DNA from: Torreya grandis
Taxonomy: Eukaryota > Streptophyta > Pinopsida > Cupressales > Taxaceae
Direction of reading: 5' to 3'
Assembly (NCBI GenBank): GCA_037957365.1
Contig: JARHVA010000667.1
Coordinates: 4,418,001 to 4,482,000 of the forward strand
DNA length: 64,000 bases
This document shows positions 58,741-64,000 of the stretch, in pieces. Numbering within the stretch: position 1 is the first letter of the stretch; each line of letters begins with the position of its first letter. Position numbers and translations under genes: made by a program. Under the pieces are notes generated by a model. It saw nothing but the letters and a program-made list of their open reading frames with translations. It had not been told where the DNA came from and made no database searches.

Positions 58741-59964
58741 TGGTTGAGGATGATGATAACTTAACACAAAGGGTAATGATGAATTAGAACAACTTACTAT
58801 TAGGGAGATGCTCATATAAACTAATAAATATTTAATTTTTTTTGTGTTTAATTACTCTATTTGAGATATGATTAGGATGGAATCAGGATGTTAGTGTCGA
58901 AGAGCTACTGCCATTGATGAATAGACTTTTTGAAGTTGAGATTTGCTATAGCAAGTGTCAGTAGGCATCATGATATAACATCATGAGGACTTGGCCAAAA
59001 TATGTATGAAGATTGACTCCCATAATCCAATACTCAATAGAAAACAATGCACCAATGATAAAAACCATGATGACAATGTAAACATATGAAGATGGATGGA
59101 TTTGAGTATAAGTGTGGGCAAGGAATCACCCAATGAACACACATAAACTGAATCAAGCCAATAGTGCTGAAAGCAAACAAATAGGTAGATAAACAAATAA
59201 AGTAAGCAAAAATAAACAAATAATAAAATAGAAACTATACGAACATTTTCCCTAGAAAATAGGTGACAACTTAACAAACAAACAAAATAGAGGAATAGAA
59301 GAGAAGGAAGGGGGTGGCTGAGCTATCTCTATATGCACTAGGTAAGTGGATGCTGTCTACATAATTCCATGGATGTAATATCCATTAAAAAAATTTAAGC
59401 CAAATGTAGTTCTCCTAGGGAATGAGAAGAATGTGATAACTAAGAAAAATAAATATAATGGATGTGATAGAAGAATAGGAATGGTCTTGAAAAATGGCAA
59501 GTGCGTGAGAGAAAAAGGCCAAAAAGGATGGAGAAACTAAATGATAAGTGATTTGCTTGTAATTTAGTAAGGGTTCCCAAAATCCTTAAGGCAAAAAAGT
59601 GGTCAATATTTTTATTCTTTTTTAGTGATTTTTTAAATGTTTTTGGAATTTTTTGAAGTATCTCAATTCAATCGAGAATGATGAGATACTAAATGGTTCA
59701 AGCTCACAAAATAATGAGAGCATTAAAATTTAGGTTACTTTTAAAATAGTGAGAGTGTGGCTTAGGGTGACTGAGCTAACCTCAACAAGTATCGAGCATT
59801 ACCTACATAGTCCTGGAGTAGGACCTCAAGCCACTGTAGTTCTACCATACAATAATTTTTTTTGACTAGTGTAGTAGTCAATTCAAACAAAATAGACACA
59901 GTTGGTAAAAAGGCATAGTATGACATAGGAAGTGGCAAGCTGGTACATCAAGGCTTAATTTTAC

Positions 59965-60050
59965 CCTAGTTTTCCCATAGGTGGTTATAACTAGGACACA
60001 ATGACATAGATCAATGGTACTAATTTTCCCAAAGGTAGTTATAATTAGTA
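59965..60050. repeat. Two core hairpins with altered arms
   Basis: CCTAGTT (59965-59971) pairs with AACTAGG (59989-59995), and TACTAATT (60018-60025) pairs with AATTAGTA (60043-60050). Both surround TTCCCAxAGGTxGTTAT, the same core as in the 240-bp array. Confidence 0.75.
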
Positions 60051-60385
60051 ACAAGACTAGTGGTAAGAAAGGCATAACAAATGAAGGATGTAATTGCCAA
60101 AAATTCTATCACACTATCCCAAGATATGATCTTTGTCTAAAGTACTTGAACTAACTAATGAAATTGATCAAATAACTTGATGCTAAAACCATGTAATGAA
60201 TGGAAAAAACCAAGGTCAAATGAGCTAGGCTTTAGAACACACTGGGTCGATAGAACAAAAGCAAAAAGTGGATACAATGAAGAGGATGGATAAGGATGGT
60301 ATTTGTACAAAGAAGAATAGTGATGAAATGGCATAATTGAAATGATCCTTATAGATAGTATACCTTAGCATTTAAGTATAATACC

Positions 60386-61480
60386 ACTTGAGATGAATAA
60401 TATTCATTAACTTAGGAAGTTCATCTCTGTCTAGTGTGGTGAGCATGTATGCTCCTCATCCATAATCTACAGTAATGATGAAAGGCCCTATCCAGTTTGG
60501 TTTGAATTTCCCTTTATGATTTTTATCAGTCATGGTATTATTTTGGTTTTTTTAAAGAATAAGATCACCAAGTTTAAATATTATATACGTAACACATCAA
60601 TTATAGTGGCCTTTGAGTCAGTTCTGATACCTTTGAAGATTGTTGAGTGTAACTATGTGTTTCTCATCAAGTAGGTTTAGCTCTTGTAGGCGAGCTACTT
60701 GATAGTCATGATCATCTAGGACATGATTAAAAGAGATGCGTAGTGAAGGCAATTCAACCTCAATGGGAAGGATGGATTCAATACCATAAACAAGTGAGTA
60801 TGGAGTGGCTCTCATGAGAGTATGATGAATGGTATGATATGCCCAAAGGGTAGGGAATATCTGCAAGTGACAATCATGACTGGCATCATTGACAATATTT
60901 TTGAGCATATTGATAATGGTTTTATTGGATGCCTCAGCTTGGACATTACCTTTAGGGTAATATGCTATAGAAAAATGTTGTGTGATGTTATATTTAGTAC
61001 ATAGCTTGTCTATATCCTTATTATTTAATGATCCTCCATTATCAAATATAATGTTAGAGGGGATACCATAGTGACAAATAAGATGGTTGAAAATGAATTT
61101 GGAAATTTTCTTTCCAATCATGTAAGTGAGGGGTATAGTTTCAACCCACTTAGTGAAATATTTGATGGTGGTAAGGATATGTTTATGGCCATAAGATGAA
61201 GTGGGGTTGATCTTCCCAATGAGGTCAAGTCCCCATATAGAAAATGACCATGGCGTCAACATTAGTTTTAGATTTTTTGTTGGGGCATGAATCATATTAA
61301 CATGCCATTGACATTTCTCACACTTTTTTACATATAAAACAACATATATGTCCATTGTGGGCTAATAATAACCAATACATAAGATATTTTTGGATAGGAC
61401 TACCCCAATAGAATGAGCACCACATACTCCTTCATAAACTTCTCTTAACACTAGTGTAGACTCTGACGAAGTTAAATAAT
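60386..61480 (-). pseudogene. Gypsy (Tat) integrase, element F
   Basis: The minus frame 60618-61355 is open for 245 codons. CEKCQ ends the zinc region, WGLDLIGKINPTSS carries the first Asp, and IIFDNGGSLNN the second. YYPKGNVQAEASNKTIINML carries the Glu, followed by YSLVYGIESILPIEVELPS. Past the stop the C-terminal part resumes (KGKFKPNWIGPF, then YMLTTLDRDELP) to about 60390. Catalytic residues are intact, but the lead-in and tail contain stops. It inserts the DNA copy into chromatin. Confidence 0.88.
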
Positions 61481-61759
61481 GAAATAAAGTTCCATTAAAA
61501 CTACGATGGTAAAGGGTGGATCAAAGTAGAGTATAATGAGTAGAATGATGAATGAAGGCTTTAGTTTGTTTTTGAGATAGGTTAGGTGGTAGAACTTGGT
61601 CATGAAGGTAGTTGTAAAGGTATGAGTACCAAATAGAACTAAGACCAACAATATAAAAAATCATGGCAACAGTTGAAGGTTCATGAACTAGTGCTGACAA
61701 ATTCTCAATGAGGAACTAATACTCTCTAGCTTTATCTATTTATTGAATCAGAGATCCAA
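61481..61759 (-). pseudogene. Degenerate spacer between aRNH and integrase, element F
   Basis: Broken coding text with no clear motif. It corresponds to the integrase N-terminal extension. Confidence 0.4.
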
Positions 61760-62190
61760 TAGTAGCCATGGTATCTATAGTTCTGTTACTAGCCCTTGGT
61801 ATGTGCTCAAACTGATATTGACAATTTGTTGCTTAAGAGTGTCGACCATGGCTTTATATGGGACCAACTTGTCATCTTTGGTCTGAAAATGATCTATGAC
61901 CTAATTGATGATTAATTGAGAATCACCATAAACTTGGAGATGAGATATATTCCAATGCACTACTTGTCAAAGTCTTGCAACAAGTGCTTCATACTCAGCC
62001 TATTTTTTATATAAGAAAAGTTGATTTTGAATGATTTAGGGATTAGATCCTCCTATGGTGCAATAAATAATGGGCCTACCCCTGATCCATGTGCAGTAAA
62101 TGAAACATCAAAATATATTTTCTTGGGATAATTCTTAAGGGGTGTGTCAATGATGGTCATTATGGAGTCATCAGGAAATTAAAACATGAG
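61760..62190 (-). pseudogene. Second, plant-type (archaeal-like) RNase H, element F
   Basis: On minus, KKIYFDVSFTAHGSGVGPLF (62040-62130), AEYEALV (about 61980-62000) and VYGDSQLIINQVIDHF (61885-61940) give the D...E...D catalytic set of the additional RNase H found in Tat elements. It degrades RNA in RNA-DNA hybrids. Stops fall on either side of the middle block. Confidence 0.8.
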
Positions 62191-62700
62191 TGGCTGTGTG
62201 TCTATGAGAGGTGCTTGAACAAGTTGATCAATAAGAACTTGTCCCTTGATTGCCTTCTAATTGACATAATTTATGTCAAACCCATTGAGAATCATGATCT
62301 GTTTATCCATTCTACCTTACAAAGTTATTTTAGATAGTAGATACTTGAGTGGATCTACTTTTGAAATGACCATGGTCTTATTATTCAACATGTAATGGCA
62401 CAAATTTTGAGCTATGAAGACCATGGCTAGATAAGCTTTTTCAATAGGTGCATAGTTATGTTCATATGTAACCAAGGTACGAATTAGGTAGTATATGACA
62501 TGCTCTTTTCCATTGTCACCATGTTGATCCAAGAGTGCCCCCAAATCATGGTCGGTAGCTGATAGGTATAACAAGAATGGCTTTCCTAGCATAGGAGCTA
62601 ATATAACAAGTAGATTAACAAGATAGTCTTTGAGTTGTTGAAAAGATATTTGGCAGTGATCATCTTAGTGAAATGCAATTCCCTTCTTTAAAAGGTGTGT
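62191..62700 (-). pseudogene. Gypsy RNase H, element F
   Basis: The minus frame 62317-62592 reads PFLLYLSATDHDLGALL, then YYLIRTLVTYEHNYAPIEK and HYMLNNKTMVISKVDPLKYL, the standard gypsy RNase H just after RT. Confidence 0.85.
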
Positions 62701-63400
62701 AAATGGAAGGCACTTATCTACTAACTAAGAGATGAAGCATCAAATTGACTGGATCTTACCCTGTAAACTACAGAGTTGCTTTAAATTGGTTGGTGGTAGC
62801 ATTTCAGTTATATCATGTACTTTAACTAGATTGACTTAAATATCTATGTGAGATATGATGAAGCCAAGTAATTTTCATAAATTTATACTAAACACACATA
62901 TATTTGGATTGAGTCTAACTTTGTACTCTTGTAATCTTTCAAATATCTTACGCAACACTGCTAGATGGTCGGCCTTGGTTTTGGATTTTCCTAATATGTC
63001 ATTGACATAGTCTTCAATAATATCATGCATCAAATCATGGAATATGAAAGTCATGGCCCTTTTCCATGTAGCTTTAGCATTATTAAGGTCAAATGGCATT
63101 ACCTGATAACAAAATGTTCCCCATGGAGTGGTGAACATTGTTTTATGTTAGTCTTCTGGTATTATTCTGATTTGGTTGTATCCTAAAAATCCATCCATGA
63201 GTGAAAGCATTTCATAACCTATCATGGAGTTGATTATCACATTGATATTAGGCAAGAGAAAATCATCTTTAGGACAAGCTTTATTTATGTCTCAAAAATT
63301 AGTACAAATTTTGACCCCTTCAAGATTTTACTAATAGGTACCACATTAGAGATCCATTCTAAGTAGTCAATGGATCAGATACATATTACTTTTAAGAGTT
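62701..63400 (-). pseudogene. Gypsy reverse transcriptase, element F
   Basis: On minus: DINKACPKDDFLLPNIN (about 63240-63290), LSLMDGFLGYNQIRI, then the frame 62875-63138 with TTPWGTFCYQVMPFDLNNA and IIEDYVNDILGKS, where the catalytic YVDD has become YVND. Then comes KLLGFIISH. The altered Asp would disable it. Confidence 0.87.
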
Positions 63401-64000
63401 TTTCCAAATCTTTATTTACCAATATAGTAATTCAAAGATGCATCTTAACTAACTTTTATTTCACCAGTTTGGCATCAGGATTAACCATAAGGTGATGCAA
63501 AACCAAGGTAGGGTCTAAACCTGTCATGTTAGAATAGGCCCATGCAAAGATATATACAAATTCTCTCAATAGAAATATAAAGATGTCACGTTCTTCCTCA
63601 GTGAGGGATGCTCCTAATTTTATTTATTTTAGGTTTGATGGAGTCATGATAGTTACCTCTATTATATCTTTGACTAGAAGGGTCGAACCATCTTCTAAGA
63701 TAGTAGGAAATGACTTAAACTATTGAATTATGTCAAGGTCATCTATTAGGACTTGTTCTTCAACTTCTCCTAAGTATGATGAATTTGAGTCCCCTAATGA
63801 GATATCTAGCCATGTGATAAAAATAGCTGGAAATTCTTGAAGAATTTGATTGAATACTTATTGTTTCTCAAAGCTAGACTCAGATCCATAGGAAAGTTCA
63901 TTATTGGTGTTCTCTTGGTCTAAATTTGAATAAAAATGAACATCCCCATCTAATGGTGACTGAAACAGGTTTTCACCACTAGACTAGCCTTTATCTTTAA
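63401..64000 (-). pseudogene. Pol linker before RT, element F
   Basis: Minus text ERDIFISLLREFVYIFAWAY and GLDPTLVLHHLMVNPDAK matches the conserved Tat lead-in before RT (F-A-W-x-Y then G-L-D-P). Upstream text to the window edge is degenerate. The protease would lie further right. Confidence 0.75.

Larger units (their letters stand above)
57942..60385 (-). other. Long 3' untranslated region of element F
   Basis: About 2.4 kb without protein signal lies between the integrase end and the polypurine tract, as in Ogre/Tat elements. It holds a 240-bp tandem array, two further core hairpins (59965-60050), a segment matching H (59023-59240) and two copies of the GTAGTTCT module (59401-59418 and 59794-59843). 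Confidence 0.65.
56747..64000 (-). mobile_element. Element F: Tat-lineage Ty3/gypsy retrotransposon (5' end outside window)
   Basis: The minus-strand order from right is pol linker, RT, RNase H, a second RNase H, integrase, a long 3' region, polypurine tract and 3' LTR. The second RNase H and the RT text DYVNDILGKS...LRKIFERLQEYKVRLNP mark the Tat lineage. F sits in the LTR of C, where C's sequence stops at CTTAG (56742-56746, the presumed target duplication). Gag, protease and the 5' LTR lie beyond 64000. All coding parts contain stops. Confidence 0.88.

Noticed and set aside
58981..59277. 98-codon minus frame with Leu/Phe-rich stretches
   Set aside because: It is antisense to A-rich untranslated repeat DNA shared with H, so apparent membrane helices come from T-rich composition.

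Overview
This window looks like a stretch of plant nuclear heterochromatin from a large, repeat-rich genome. It is strongly AT-rich and CpG-poor and is filled by old LTR retrotransposons nested in one another. Plant Ty1/copia (including a Tork/Tnt1-like member) and Ty3/gypsy of Tat and Athila-like type are recognisable by motif. The deep nesting and heavy decay would suit a gymnosperm or another giant-genome seed plant, but the sequence does not fix the species. I see no cellular protein gene, tRNA, rRNA or CRISPR. Nearly all short open frames are accidental or are pieces of dead retroelement proteins. Element names A-G below are mine.

Left half (1-27017). A decayed gypsy gag (element G, minus) lies at the left edge. 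An A-rich stretch follows, into which copia element A (2601-27012, plus) inserted with target duplication AGTAA. A was then hit twice. Element B (3971-17077, minus, duplication ACCAC) sits in its leader. It is a 13.1 kb gag-only Tat-like element full of tandem arrays, and it contains an opposite-strand LTR fragment pair, H. Copia element A2 (20880-25668, plus) sits inside A's reverse transcriptase. Without the insertions A would be about 6.5 kb.

Middle (27018-35734). This is mostly featureless AT-rich DNA with one LINE reverse transcriptase remnant (about 31560-32380, minus), a 58-bp tandem duplication and a dispersed module shared with B and F.

Right half (35735-64000). Element E contributes one LTR with a perfect initiator-Met primer site (35735-36322). 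Element C (about 36318-56746, minus) carries a Lys/Glu-rich ORF of unknown function and one LTR of at least 3 kb. Its ORF is split by element D (37846-51648, minus, duplication ATGGT), a 13.8 kb Athila-like gypsy with gag, protease, RT, RNase H, integrase and an extra downstream ORF. Tat element F (56747 to beyond the window, minus) cuts into C's right LTR. It shows RT, RNase H, a second plant-type RNase H, integrase and a 3' untranslated region holding a 240-bp tandem array.

Nothing here acts as a working pathway. The parts are dead components of retrotransposition: LTR promoters, primer sites, polypurine tracts and gag-pol pieces. The most unusual signal is a set of short hairpins in the untranslated regions of B and F. 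Their loops are conserved while their stem arms change in a compensatory way (11829-12290, 58199-58720, 59965-60050 and 7349-7375).
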